DNA of 64,000 nucleotides from Mesotaenium endlicherianum. Lineage: Eukaryota; Streptophyta; Zygnematophyceae; Zygnematales; Mesotaeniaceae. The notes under the pieces were generated by a model that was not told the origin of the DNA, searched no databases, and saw only the letters and a program-made list of their open reading frames with translations. This document shows, piece by piece, positions 12,328 to 24,066 of this stretch. The stretch spans positions 68,766-132,765 of the forward strand of contig WELA01013479.1 of assembly GCA_009602735.1 (NCBI GenBank), in the 5' to 3' direction. The position numbers and the translations under genes were made by a program. The first letter of the stretch is position 1. Each line of letters opens with the position of its first letter.

Positions 12328-13166
12328 ATTTCTCCAACTTAAATTGTTGTCGAGTCGACGACATTTGTCAACTATTTGATCGCAATAAAGTAACTCACAT
12401 GCAATACAACAGCAGAGTGACTTTAAACAAAGACAACAGCAAACTAAGTACCAGGGGTTATATCCTCTGAGAAGCGAGACCTGATCCTGGACCTCCTTCC
12501 CCTATCCGGTGGTCTCCTGAAACCTGGGGGCTCAGACCAAGGTGAACCAAGAGGGGAACGTAGCAACTAGGCAGCCTCTTCTTGCACAGTCTGCAAGTTG
12601 ATGGAGACAGCTCTCTCCTGTGCAGCTCTCAAATTAACAAAAATATACACTGGCATGCCAGAAGGGTGTTGCATGACATGGGCTAAGGGCACATGCCCTC
12701 TATGAGAGGGGGATGCTGGCTGCCCTCTGGCTGCCTTCTTGGCAGCGCTTCTGTATGCCTTGTCTGCCTGAGTTTCACCTCCTGGGGTTGATATCGTCCT
12801 GCTGAAACTTCTCAGCTATTGGAGTTCTGGATCTCCTGGTGGGCTGGTATCCCCAAGTTGCTGCAAGGCTGCCTGTGCCAAGGACCGCCCAGTTCTCTAC
12901 AGAGTGGGGGATGTAGCAGGGGTCTGTGCCTCTGCAGGGCTAGACTCCTCTCCTGCACCTTCCTCCTCTTTGTCCTCCTGTTATTTTGAGACTTCTGGAG
13001 TCTTCTTGATCATCTCCTCCAGCCGTTCCCGAGAAAAAGTGTATCCTATTGACCTCCCCCGTTTGGGTGCTGGTGGGGGTTGTTGGGTCCTGACCGCATA
13101 CAGGTCTTTCTCCGCCTGCTTACTTGCCCATTTGGCATAAGCATGCTTCCCCTTAGAGAAAGAATC

Positions 13167-13810
13167 TTATGCCCTGGTCCTATCCTCCTGTGTCTCCTGA
13201 CTCATGAAGTTCCTGACTTCATCCAGTCTTGGGTCCCATGCTGCAATGTGAGGTGGCAGCACTATCTTCCCCTGCAACTCTGCCAGGAAATCGTCTTCTT
13301 CAGCTCTGTCATTTAGCTGGTCCCTCATGTTGATGGTCATCCAGCGCCAGTCAGTGGGCTGCAGGAAGAAAGCAGGGTTTGTCCTCTTCAGAGTACAAGG
13401 GTACCAGTGTCCCGAGAAGTCCAGCTGGCTGGTCTCCCTTGCCAAAAACTCCCAGCTTCTTCTCTCCACCTTGTTATACATGGCCTTGAATCGGTTGTAG
13501 ACAGTGGCATCCTTGAAGCTGTCTGGGTCCATAAGAATCAATCTGATGACCCTGTCTTGCGACACATCCCAAGTATTGGCACAGCTTCAGATTTGTTCAT
13601 CTGGGCCAGTGCCTTGGCCTCCCGGATTGTGTATCCTACCATCTTGGCATAGACATGATACAGTAGGAGCCCTGTGCTAACCTCTATGTACTTGTCAAAG
13701 GTTGGGGATGTCTCCCCCTCCCGCTGCAGTATGTCCTTTTGTGACTCACTTTGGCTTCTCTGGGCATACTTGAAGGCTTCCTTTTCGCGACTGAGGACAT
13801 CGGAAGGCAC
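13167..13810 (-). mobile_element. Extra ORF region downstream of pol in the chromovirus
   Basis: Two coding-like stretches on the same strand as pol lie between the chromodomain and the 3' LTR. They are rich in charged residues and show conserved-looking composition, but I recognise no domain. Some plant and algal Ty3 elements carry an additional gene at this place. It is part of the fossil. Confidence 0.4.
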
Positions 13811-14534
13811 TAGGCATCGGCCAGGCTAGGAGTGAGAGAGACTCTAAGAGCTAGGAAGTGACTCAGGGAGGGGGCTACTCCCGAGCTGTACACACACTGA
13901 CTAGTCTATGTGCTGATGGGTAGGAACCCCCCTTATTAGGGGGAAAAACCCACAGCTTATGAGCTGTAAACAGGAAACGAAAATAAAGGAAATAAAAGGT
14001 TTGAACTGGGCACTACTGGGGGTACGAGGTTACAAGCTGGAGAGGTGCGTAACTAGTAAGTATAAATCGGACATATAAATGCTAACACCAAAATGGTGTT
14101 AGCGTGCTTCCTAAGTAGCATGCTCGTGAATGTCAAAGCCCAGTGCCCACGAGATCAAACGAAACCAAACCTAACTCAAGTGACGCGTTATCGCGTCAAA
14201 GTGGGAAACAATGACTCACTAATGATAAACTAAAATAATGAAAAAGACAATGGACGAATCGACCCCCTCCCAATCCCTCACACACGCTCACTTGTACACT
14301 CCCTAATCCCTAATGACCCCGTGAACACACCCACGGGATTGCCTATCGTACATGAAGGCTCAGTCGTGGACAGCTAGAGCTCCCACTTAGTACCAGCGCC
14401 GACCCAACAAGCGAGGGAACTTGTGGGCCAACCCCCACATGTGCGGGCGGCCATAACACATGTGGAGGGAGGAGGTATGCGTGGGATGCGGGCGGTGCCT
14501 CAGAGCTGCTCAGTAGCAAAACCTTGTGAGCGGA

Positions 14535-14813
14535 TTATAGATCCAAGTGCTCACCCCAACTGCCTGTGAACTGAGCCTTCCAACCCTCCCCCCCACTGAT
14601 TGGACACTCAACGAGCTTGACAGCATCAGCTATGACAGTTGTCGCGACTGAGGACATTGGAAGGCTCCATCTGACCAAATATTTCATGACATATTTAGAT
14701 GATCGACGGACAGAGCGAGCTTCTAAAATCTCATCCACCTCATATTCCTCAAGATCACCATCCCGGACAGCGGGAACCGATCTCGGCTGGACATGTAACC
14801 GACATGTGAACAA
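14535..14813 (-). mobile_element. Chromodomain at the end of chromovirus pol
   Basis: The phrase EYEVDEILEARS followed by KYLVRWS is the chromodomain signature. In this family it follows integrase and is thought to steer insertion toward marked chromatin. It places the element among the chromoviruses. Confidence 0.75.
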
Positions 14814-16211
14814 TGTGTCACCTTTGATGTATGGTCCTAGGAAAGAGACATTAAATACTGGGTGACCCTTGTATTTTCGCTGACATGTTCAGTTTGTAAG
14901 AATTCTGACCGATACGGCGCACCACCACATATGGACCAACCCAAATTGGACCAAGCTTTTTCTTGACCGTACTAGGCAGGTATAGGTGTTGAGAATGCAG
15001 TTTGACCAAATTGCCTTTAGAAAATATCAGCTCTCGACGGTGTTGATTAGCATATTTTGTTGATTTTCTTGAGCTGTGTGCAGGTTGGTCTGGACTTCTG
15101 ATAGGATGTCAGCAAACTCCTAAGTTAACTGGAGAGACACGGGGTTGTCAATCCCTTCAAGATGAGTTGAAGACTCCCCCAGTACATCTTAAGGAGACTT
15201 GGGGACTCTACCCAGACTGAGTTCAAAAGGAGTCTTTCCCGTTGACGCATGCACCGCACTGTTAACCGCAAATTGAGTTTGAGGCAACCGGTCATCCCAA
15301 CTATCTTGTTTTCGATTAATGTATGCTCTCAGCACGTCTTGCACAATTCAGTTAGTTCTCTCAGTCTGCCCATTAGTCTGAGGGTGGTTTGCTGTGCTGA
15401 GCAGCTGTTTCACTCCCATTAACCCCACTAAAGCTCTCCGAAGCTTAGAGGTGAATTTTGAGTCTCTGTCTAGGATAATATTGGAGGGTAGCCCATGTTA
15501 GCATACTACATGGTTGTAGAACTGTTTCGCAATTTCGAGTCACCTTGACAGTGGTGGGGATGAAAATAACCATTTTTGTCAATTTATTCACTACTATCAG
15601 GATAGAATCGTGCCCGTTGGCAGTTCTTGGTAGTGTTACCACCCAATCCATGGATATTGTTTCCCATCTTCCAGCTAAGATGAGTAGCGATTATAATAGC
15701 CCTCCCGATGGTGTGTGTCTAGACTTGTTTTTCTGATATTGATCACAGGACTTAACATATTTCAAGACCTCCCGAGGCAACCCTTCCGAGTGATAATGTT
15801 TTGCCAGTTTGCCAACAGTTTTGGCCTGCCCCAAATGCCCACCCAGTAAACTGTCATGTGCTTGACTCAGTAAGAGTGACCTTAATTTCAAGTTATTTAA
15901 ATGACCAACTTCAGTCTGCCTGAAGTGGTTTTGGTTACCCAAACCCCTCCCTTCAGCTTATATCCGAGTGCATTAGCAGGACACACATTATCACTGAGGC
16001 TGGGCTCAAATGTTGGGTCAAAAAGGTAGGCTTTCCTAAGTTGTTCAAGGAAGGACTTCTTGACTTTAAATGAAGTGAATGCACAAAGGACTTTATCTAC
16101 AGCATGCTGGCTAAACTTCCTTTCTTGCAAGTCAGGTCTTCTAGAGAGTGCATCAGCAGGATTCAACTTCCCTGATTTGTAGTCAATCTGGACTTGGAAC
16201 TGCTCCAACAT

Positions 16212-17525
16212 CTAGCGCCAGCGGTTCTCCCTCCTCGACAGCTTGGACTTCCTCTGAAAGTGAGTTAGAGCTAGATCATCTGTAATCACCTTAAAAACTT
16301 TACCATATAAGTATGCTCTCCACTGTTTGAGAACATGAATGATAGCCAGCAGCTCTTTATCATGCACATAATCATTAATCTCAGCTGGGAAGAATTTCAT
16401 AGACTCATACAGCACAGGGTGCCACTCCTGCTTTACCTTACCATCCTTTGTGGTTTTGTCAGCAGGCTGCAACAAAATAGCACCCATGGCAAAGTCAGAA
16501 GCATAAGTAACCACCTGCACAGGTTTGCCAGGGTCATACACAGCTTAGACTGGGGCAGAACAGATGCCATTTTTAAGGGTTTGGAAGGCAGCTTGCTGCT
16601 CTCCCCCCCACGCATACCCTATGTCCTTCTTAGTAAGGTCAGTCAATTTACTGGCATTTGTGGAATAATTCTCAATAAATCTCCTATAGTAGTTAGCCAA
16701 CCCAAGGAAGGATCCAACTTCCAAGACAGACTGTGGTACTGGCCAGTCCCTTACGGTCTGGACTTTTTGAGGAACCATACTGATGCCTTCCTTATTGACA
16801 ACATGTCCTAAGAATTCAATACTCTTCTTCAGAAATCACACTTGCTTATTTTAGCATATAACTGATTCTTTTGTACAGTGTCCATTACCGTCTTCAAGTG
16901 TTCAGCATGCTCAGCTTCATTCTTTGTGAAAATTAGAATATCATCCAAGAACACTTGGACAAACTTATCCAAGTAAGGCCTGAAAATGTAATTACTAGCA
17001 ACCATGAAGGTTGCAGGAGCATTAGCCAATCCAAATGGCGTCACATAAAACTCATAGTGTCCATAACGTATCCAAAAGGCAGTCTTATGTTTATCTTTCT
17101 AAGCAATTCTAATTTGATGATAACCATTCTTGATCGATCTATCTTACTGAACACTTTAGCACCAGGCAGGGTATTAAGCAAGTCCTTGATTTTGGGTAAA
17201 GCATACTTGTTCTTTACTGTAATTTTGTAAAGAGCTTTGTAATCCACACACATTTGCATACTGCCATCCTTCTTCTTAACAAATAAGATGGGTGCGCCAT
17301 AAGGTAATTTACTGGGAGAAATACAACCATTTTCCTCCAACTCTGCAATCTGTCACTCTCAACATAAGACAAGCCATAGGTGCATTGCCAAGGTGGGTGA
17401 CTCCTAGATAGCAAATCAATCTTATGATCTACTTCCCACTTAGGGGGCAATCCTAGAGGCATGTTAAAAACATCAATATACAGAGCAACAATTTTTGCAG
17501 CAGTAGGGTACTCCGGAGGGCTCAC
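16212..17525 (-). mobile_element. Reverse transcriptase and RNase H part of chromovirus pol
   Basis: Typical Ty3 blocks follow in order on the minus strand: the start of RT with a CVDYKAL-like phrase, the middle with [12 protein letters not shown], the catalytic VFLDDILIF, then RNase H with VVTYASDFAMGAIL and DKELLAIIHVLKQW. It is a fossil and broken. Confidence 0.8.
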
Positions 17526-18305
17526 GTTTTTCTCAACCTCTTCTTCGAGTTGAAGAGACCTCTTTTAGCAGCAGACAGAATTTTCTTCTGGTTCCAGCTT
17601 TCGATGAACTCCGTTGCACTCAGCGATTTGCATCCTCTTGGAAGCCTCTTCTTAACCTTCATTTGCCATCCATACAAGACTAGAGGAAGAGCACTGGTGG
17701 GTGCCAAGTCAGTCTGCCCATCACTGGCTCCTCTCAATTTAATTGTACCTCTGCTCCAACACACTTCAGCTTAATGTCTATTAAACCAGGACCTTTTTAC
17801 CACCACATTGTAAAAGCCAGTATTGAGTACCTCAAATGTAAACGTCTCAGTTTGAACTGCAATGTCAGAACCTAACTTGACCGCAATAGGCTTGGTTATA
17901 ACTCCTCCCGGGATACTTGAGGCATCTCCAAGAAAGTATTCTATTCCCTTGGGTGACAGTAGGCAGCCTTGGCCGCTTAACTAAGTCCTTATGGATAAAA
18001 GTATGTGAAGCCCCGCCCCTCCGTCAACAAATACCCTCACCGTCCTGCCTGCAATCATACAACGCAATAGGATAGGGGGGACTGACTCTTCCTGGTTTTT
18101 GCATTGTTCTCCCGACTTAGCAAAGGAATGCTGTAAATCAGGTGGAACAAGATCATCCAGACTGTGCACTCTCTGAAGGTCTACACTGTTGATGGTCTCC
18201 TCTATCTGTTTGTCACATATGCATAGTGAATCCAATTCAGCAAGACCCATAATGCCTGCTACGAGGGTAGCTAGCAATGACTCACTATCTCTAGCATCCT
18301 CACAA

Positions 18306-19525
18306 TTAATAGACTAGATTACTGGTTCCTTTCTCTCGACCTTTGGAATGTGCTTTCAGGACACTGCTCTGTGTAGTGGCCCAACTCTTGGCAATGGAAG
18401 CAAATAGATTCTGCTGAGGCTGGTCTTGGCTCTGTCCTACCACCTCCTCTTCCATAGCCACCTCGAGAGTATCCACCTCTCCCTCTAGACTGCATAACAT
18501 TATACTCAAACTCATACTCGTTACTTTGATTGTCCTCAGCCTGATCTCCTCCAATTGCATTGTAGGAATCATGTGGTTTTTTGACAATCTTAGACACCAA
18601 AGTATTACTCAAGGAGATCATTGCATAGATAGCTTCCTCCTACTGATTGATAACATCAAACTTCTCATGCAGCTTCTTGACAAACTCTACCCAAGAAGGG
18701 TCACCGAGTTGTTGAGCCTTACGCTCTCCTTCCCAATACAGCCACCAGTCTGCTGCGCTGCCTTTCAGTAGAGCACCGATGTGCCAGACTTTCTTGTAGT
18801 CCAGCAGTTCTAAATAATTCTCCAGCCACTGCTCTACATCAGCGAGAAACTTGATCAAGTAGTACTTTTTGATTCTCTCAGGATCATAGTCCTGAGGAGG
18901 TTTTTGGCTTAGGCTTACACGACCCTCTGCTACCACCACCAGTGGTTTGAGAACCCAGTTGGTCTCTGTCACGCAACAATGCCATCATGATCCTTTTGTC
19001 CTCCTGTTGGGAATGATACATGCTTGTTATTTGCGATTGCATTTGCACAAACAATGCTCCCAGATCTACATTCTGAGGTGGTAGCCCAGCAAACGCAACA
19101 GTTGCAACATTAGCTCAATTAGTAGCAGCTTCGGCATTCCCAATTTCTGCCGCTCCGGCTATGCCTGTTGCACTCAGATGTTTGCTAATCTGAGGAAGAG
19201 GTATAACAGTAGGCACAGCAGGAGGTTGGTTTCGGAGATTGGCCCTCTCTGCCATCTGCTCTTCCACCGTCTTTCCGTCAGGGGCCGTCCTGTTTTCTGC
19301 CTCTTCTACCTTCGTGGCTAAACGCTCATCCTCAGCAAGCTGAGCTGCTACCGCAGCAAGAGCTGCTGCCTCCTCTGCAGCTTCTCTGGCTCCTACATCA
19401 TGCAACATTTCTAAGTAGGTAGGGGGTCCAAAGACGCGGCTTTCGTCCTGCCCTTCCTCAATGTTATCATTGTCTTCACCCTCCATTTCAAAAGAGTTGC
19501 TAGCTTGAGACCTAGTCCTTACCAT
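18306..19525 (-). mobile_element. Gag region of the chromovirus
   Basis: An acidic, Ala/Glu-rich N-terminal part (about 19,115-19,525) is followed by a capsid-like part with GSAADWWLYW and KLHEKFDVINQ (about 18,640-18,972). A Gly/Arg-rich stretch then leads to one CCHC zinc knuckle (about 18,370-18,420). It is a fossil and broken. Confidence 0.7.
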
Positions 19526-19616
19526 ACAAGACGACTCGGTACCACTGAAATGAATTGACTTACCAGTAGGCGATTAACAATTAATAACAGATCTTTTCAT
19601 CAGCAAGTAATCTTTA

Positions 19617-20238
19617 TGGTATTTTTTGTTAAATGATTTAACAACAAAAGGCAAGTACATGAGCATCAATCATGCAATCGGTAAACTCATACATAAGCAA
19701 GGTTAGAAGACAATTCGCATCAATGGCTTCTCGTCTTGGATGCAAACATCTCTCAATGTGCTATACAAGAGAGTTGGCCTTGTTTCCGAGTGCCGAACTT
19801 GAGACAAATACCTAGCATATGTACATGGAATGAGTTTACTATTCAACGGCAAGTGCGATGACATAGCCTGCCCGGGAGTTAACCACGTTGGTAGGATCTC
19901 GGCTAACCAAATCCACAGCCATCTCCCATCATCCCGAATTGCCATCTACCCAAGGGTGTCATTTGGCCACTCATCTAGCACACCACACGTAGATGCATAA
20001 CTAGGCAATTCGCTGCTACCGAGTATGGCAGTCAGCTGACTGTCAAAGAATGTGTCAGCAAGCTGACCTAAGTCAACAGGCTAACCTAATTGACTTCAGT
20101 CTGCTGCTCTCGGCTGAATTATTAAACTAAGTATCAGAAATCTAGCTGACTTAATATTAACTAAAGTACAGCAGGCTGAACTTATTTAAGTATTATTGTT
20201 AAATGAATATTTTATCTACTCAATACTGATTCATTACA
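19617..20238 (-). repeat. 5' LTR of the chromovirus
   Basis: 622 bases, partner of 11,670-12,327. No matching target-site duplication is seen beside the two LTRs. Confidence 0.8.
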
Positions 20239-22767
20239 TGTAGGGTGAATATAATGTGTATTTGTTGTGATATGGTATGATGCGTATAAGTCACAAATGC
20301 ATCAATGTGGAGCACAGAGAAGATTTTGCGAATCAAAAGTCCAAATAATTGAGTATTGGTGAGTGGTAATATAACAAATTTGTAACTTTGGCAATGGGGA
20401 TTGCGGTATAGAGGTTGTTTCTAACGAAACTGCCAATTATAAAGGAGAGAGCTCATAGGATCAATTCAGCTCATTTTTGGACCATTACAGGCCAGTTTAC
20501 AGGGGCCAAATAAATGGGGTATAGTTAATCTTTTGGGCTCATCATATACTTGCAGGTATCATGGCCCTTGAATTGTGGACTTACACCAGATGGGGAAGGT
20601 TTACGATGGTATATTGCCACTATCCCAGAGCACGTGTTTCCCAAATTCAACCATAGTTAATTATTTACTGAGTTAGGTCAATTAAGTTTTTGTGAAGGTT
20701 TGGGATTTGCAAAAGAACAAGAAGAAAGATTAAAACAACGACACAACGGCCTCTAAAACAATGACTTGTGTGTCATAGACGACCACCAAAGAAACCCGTG
20801 ATTAATATGGGTGGGAGGTGGTTGGGAGAACTTGAATTTGTTGGTCACACCTCGAACCACCATAAACACCCTGAAATTTTGCAAGTGACGAAACGGTTTG
20901 AATCGGTTAACTCAAAAAGTTAGGAATCGATTTCCTGTCGATTGGGTAGGACAAAAAAATTGTATCTATTGTGATTCCACATATCTCTTGTTATAAGTTT
21001 TCATGATTTTAGGCAGCAAATTAGCAAGAAGTTTGATATCGGACAAAACGTTTCGGACCGCGAGTTGATCTTTCTAGTTTTTGAAAGTTGTTCTCGGGCT
21101 TTGACAAGCGGGTTTGCATCTAATTAAAAAGTCAACTTCGTCTGTTGACTGTCCGTCCGGCGCGCTAAAGGCAATTAGATGCGCAACATTTGCCACCTGG
21201 GAATAATTGAAGGCCATTGAAGTATTATTTAGTTTTGCTTGCGTTTAATGGTCCACCAATTGTTTAATTTAAATCGTCGCTCTTATGGAGAGCGTTAAAC
21301 TTATCAAACATGGAAGGTTTATCTACTAGTAACTTACAATTGACGTTGCTCCCATAAAAAGCAAAAAGAAAGCTAATATTAGTTTAAAGGATTAAAAAAT
21401 GATAACATAGTTGCTAAATGCAATCTAACTTGAATACATACTCAACAATGCGGTTGGGATGCAAGTAAACGAACTGTGTCTAGACTTTTTTTAGATTAAG
21501 GTTATGCAAGGTATCCAATACAACCACAAGCAGAGGTTAAACACACAAGGCATCTAACATGTGATTGGTGGCCGAATCTTACCTTGACTAGTGCAAGATG
21601 GATCTAATGTCATCACAAATATGAATGGGTTAAAGCCTTCTGCTCCCTGAAGCGAACACACTCCCGTACTTTCAGGTAATTTGGACAACTGTAGCTATGG
21701 TAACTTGTAGCAATATTCTTATTGGTAGTAAAGCAATTGCAAAGCAAGAAGTGGAAAGGAGTCAGAATGCAACTTCGAAAATGCTAAGAAGGGCCCTAGA
21801 AGGGATCTATAAGGTCATGACATGGCATAACCTGTTAGTTACGGCCTAATGGGACACTAATGAGGTCGTGCACTTGTCCCTTCCTTCGAATACCGCTGCA
21901 AGTGGGCGGCAAGTGGTCGCGCTAGCCAACGAAAAATGACGTCCACTAAAACGCGTATATCTCGCGGGATTCGGAACTGAATTTGTCGCAAAACAAGTGC
22001 CATGTAATATCCATCTCGATCCTTTATGTTAAATGACTTGGAAATCTAGAAAAGAACATTAAAAGTACATATCGAATGCGGCTGTTTTGCAGAATGGACG
22101 TCTACGATGACATCTCAATTTATGTGGCATGCACATTAACATGCCCCTTCTACCTCTGATTACTTTATTGATAGATTCATTTTCAAACATAGCACTCAGG
22201 ACACAAATTGTAAAGAGTTTCCTTAATAGGGGTCCAAAGTGAACCTGAGCAAAATATATGGCCATTTCTCCCACATATCTGTTTAAGCTGGCCCACAACT
22301 CCAGCACCTATTAGAGCTACGTGGAACACCATGTGTCCAGCAGCGGGGCCATCAAAGCCCATGCATTCACAAAATGTATCGTTGACCACCTAATCAAATG
22401 CATAGAGAATTTACACCCATGCACGTCCATGGACATGCATGGAGTCCTCTTATTGGTCTACACTACTGATATCTCTATTACCTGTATGCTGTTCTTTTAA
22501 GCTACTCAGGCAAAGTCTTACATGGCTGGTGTTTACATATTCAAAAAGCTATTACACTATGCTATTTGAGTACTTGGTATTTGGTTTCTACTTCTAGAAG
22601 GCCTACAAGCTAGAGAAAATGTAGAAAGACATGGAGCTAATGGTCATGTCCATCCACACATAATTAGCTGGCTGGCCAAGTAGGCAACCTAACAATTTAT
22701 TTGCCGCAAGTTGCTTCCTTGCGACCTATTACATTATGATACAGGAGCACACTAGATCCTGCTTTAG
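20239..22767. other. AT-rich intergenic DNA downstream of the giant gene
   Basis: No convincing gene. Minus-strand frames at 22,059-22,389 are short, overlap one another, and would fall in or beyond the 3' UTR of the giant gene. They show no recognisable domain. Confidence 0.5.
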
Positions 22768-24066
22768 CTAAACAATAACTTGAGCCTGAGCAGCTTGTGC
22801 TGCTCGACTCTTTCTCGAGAAGAAGCCTCGTATAGTAGGAATGATCATGTCGCGCACCATGCCATACCAACTGCATCCACAAAAAAGGTTCCTCAAGACA
22901 TATGACTCTCACAATTATATAAAGCAAGCAAGATTGCCACTGGTATGCAACAAATAGGGAGCGGCTCAGATGGTGCCTGCGTGCAAAGTATTGCAGACGT
23001 GATACCTCCCACCATTATGTGGCGGCACCGTTGTGCAGCAGCGCGTATTTGTTGCACATGAAGCAGCGAGTGCGGGTAGCAGGCTTATGGCAGGTTACTC
23101 ACAACCAGCCGACAGTCACAAGGATGGCAGAGATCTGGAAGCACAGAAGGGCCCAGCCCAGGTTGATGGCCCTCTGCTCGCTGACGTTCTCGTTCAGCAG
23201 CAGCTTACTACACACAGCCGTCCCCAAGTCGCAGAGCTTTGAGTACGCTGTGACGAGGAAGTCGCCCGGAGAGATCATGGGCTGCGACCTCACACAAGTC
23301 GGAGTGCACTTTGTCAGAGGCACTCTAATTTCGTCCGCAGCACGCTCGGAGTGCGCAAGACAGGCACGCACAAATTTACCAGGAAATTTGTTCCTTGCTG
23401 TTGGAGTGCTGTCAAGAGACCAGCAGTCGTGGTGCTAGCCACACCTCAAGCAGCACAGACAGCAGGAGCAGCGGCATAACATGGGGTACTTCTTGCAGGC
23501 AGATGCAGCGGCAGCCTCTCACCTTGATAAAAAGCAGCAGGGCAACCTCAATCACCCGAAGCGCGATGATCCAGGAGATCTGCAGGAGAGCACAGCGGTG
23601 ATAAAGCAAGCACCAGAAGGGCATGGCAATTAGCTGCTGTGGTCCTCGAGTTTTGCAGGGAAAAGTTGCAGTCTTGTGTCACGCAAATGTAAGGCCTGTT
23701 CCTCCTGCGCGGCTTTGCTCTGGAGAATAAGCGGTAGCAGCAATCATGCAGGTCACGATTCGGTATTTCATTAAGCTTAAAGAATTCTAGAACCCCCACA
23801 AGTATCTCTTCGGGCACAAATAAACAGAACAGTGCAAGAGGATTTAATACCTGTTGGGCTGCGCCTGAGTCTTCTGAGAAAGCACCCATGAGTACTGCCA
23901 ACCACACCTGTGACACCCAACGCAGCAGGACCTTAGATGAAGCCCAAGAAAAGGTGCTCCAGGAGAATTGACGTGCACAGATGACTTGAGTGCATGCGAG
24001 CACTTCAAGACATATCAGAAGCAAAGAGAGCAGGCTGCCAACTGCACTTGTGACTAGCGGCATTAA
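22768..24066 (-). CDS. Exons 52-55: last membrane spans, C-terminus and stop
   Basis: Exon 52 (23,851-24,066) has SAVGSLLSLLLICLEVLACT and VLLRWVSQVWLAVLMGAF. Exon 53 (23,523-23,579) is ISWIIALRVIEVALLLFIK. Exon 54 (23,103-23,281) has NLGWALLCFQISAILVTVGW. Exon 55 (22,768-22,870) encodes YGMVRDMIIPTIRGFFSRKS and ends QAQVIV with a TAG stop. The phases (0, 0, 2) fit exactly. The overall span pattern recalls TRP-like (FLC) membrane proteins, an unverified resemblance. Confidence 0.65.

Larger units (their letters stand above)
11670..20238 (-). mobile_element. Ty3/gypsy chromodomain element (chromovirus), fossil
   Basis: An 8.57-kb element lies on the minus strand with both LTRs present. In transcription order it has a 5' LTR (19,617-20,238), gag (about 18,306-19,525, including a zinc knuckle CFHCQELGHYTEQC), protease (about 17,981-18,277), reverse transcriptase (about 16,829-17,525, with the catalytic block VFLDDILIF), RNase H (about 16,212-16,541), integrase (about 15,445-16,000), a chromodomain (about 14,535-14,813, EYEVDEILEARS), an extra ORF region (13,167-13,810) and a 3' LTR (11,670-12,327). 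The element is broken, with roughly ten breaks. The LTRs are about 90% identical by eye, so insertion is moderately old. Confidence 0.85.

Noticed and set aside
22500-22740. TGTAA polyadenylation signal downstream of the giant gene
   Set aside because: Several TGTAA words occur on the minus strand, but such a short word is common in AT-rich DNA, so it does not support a site.
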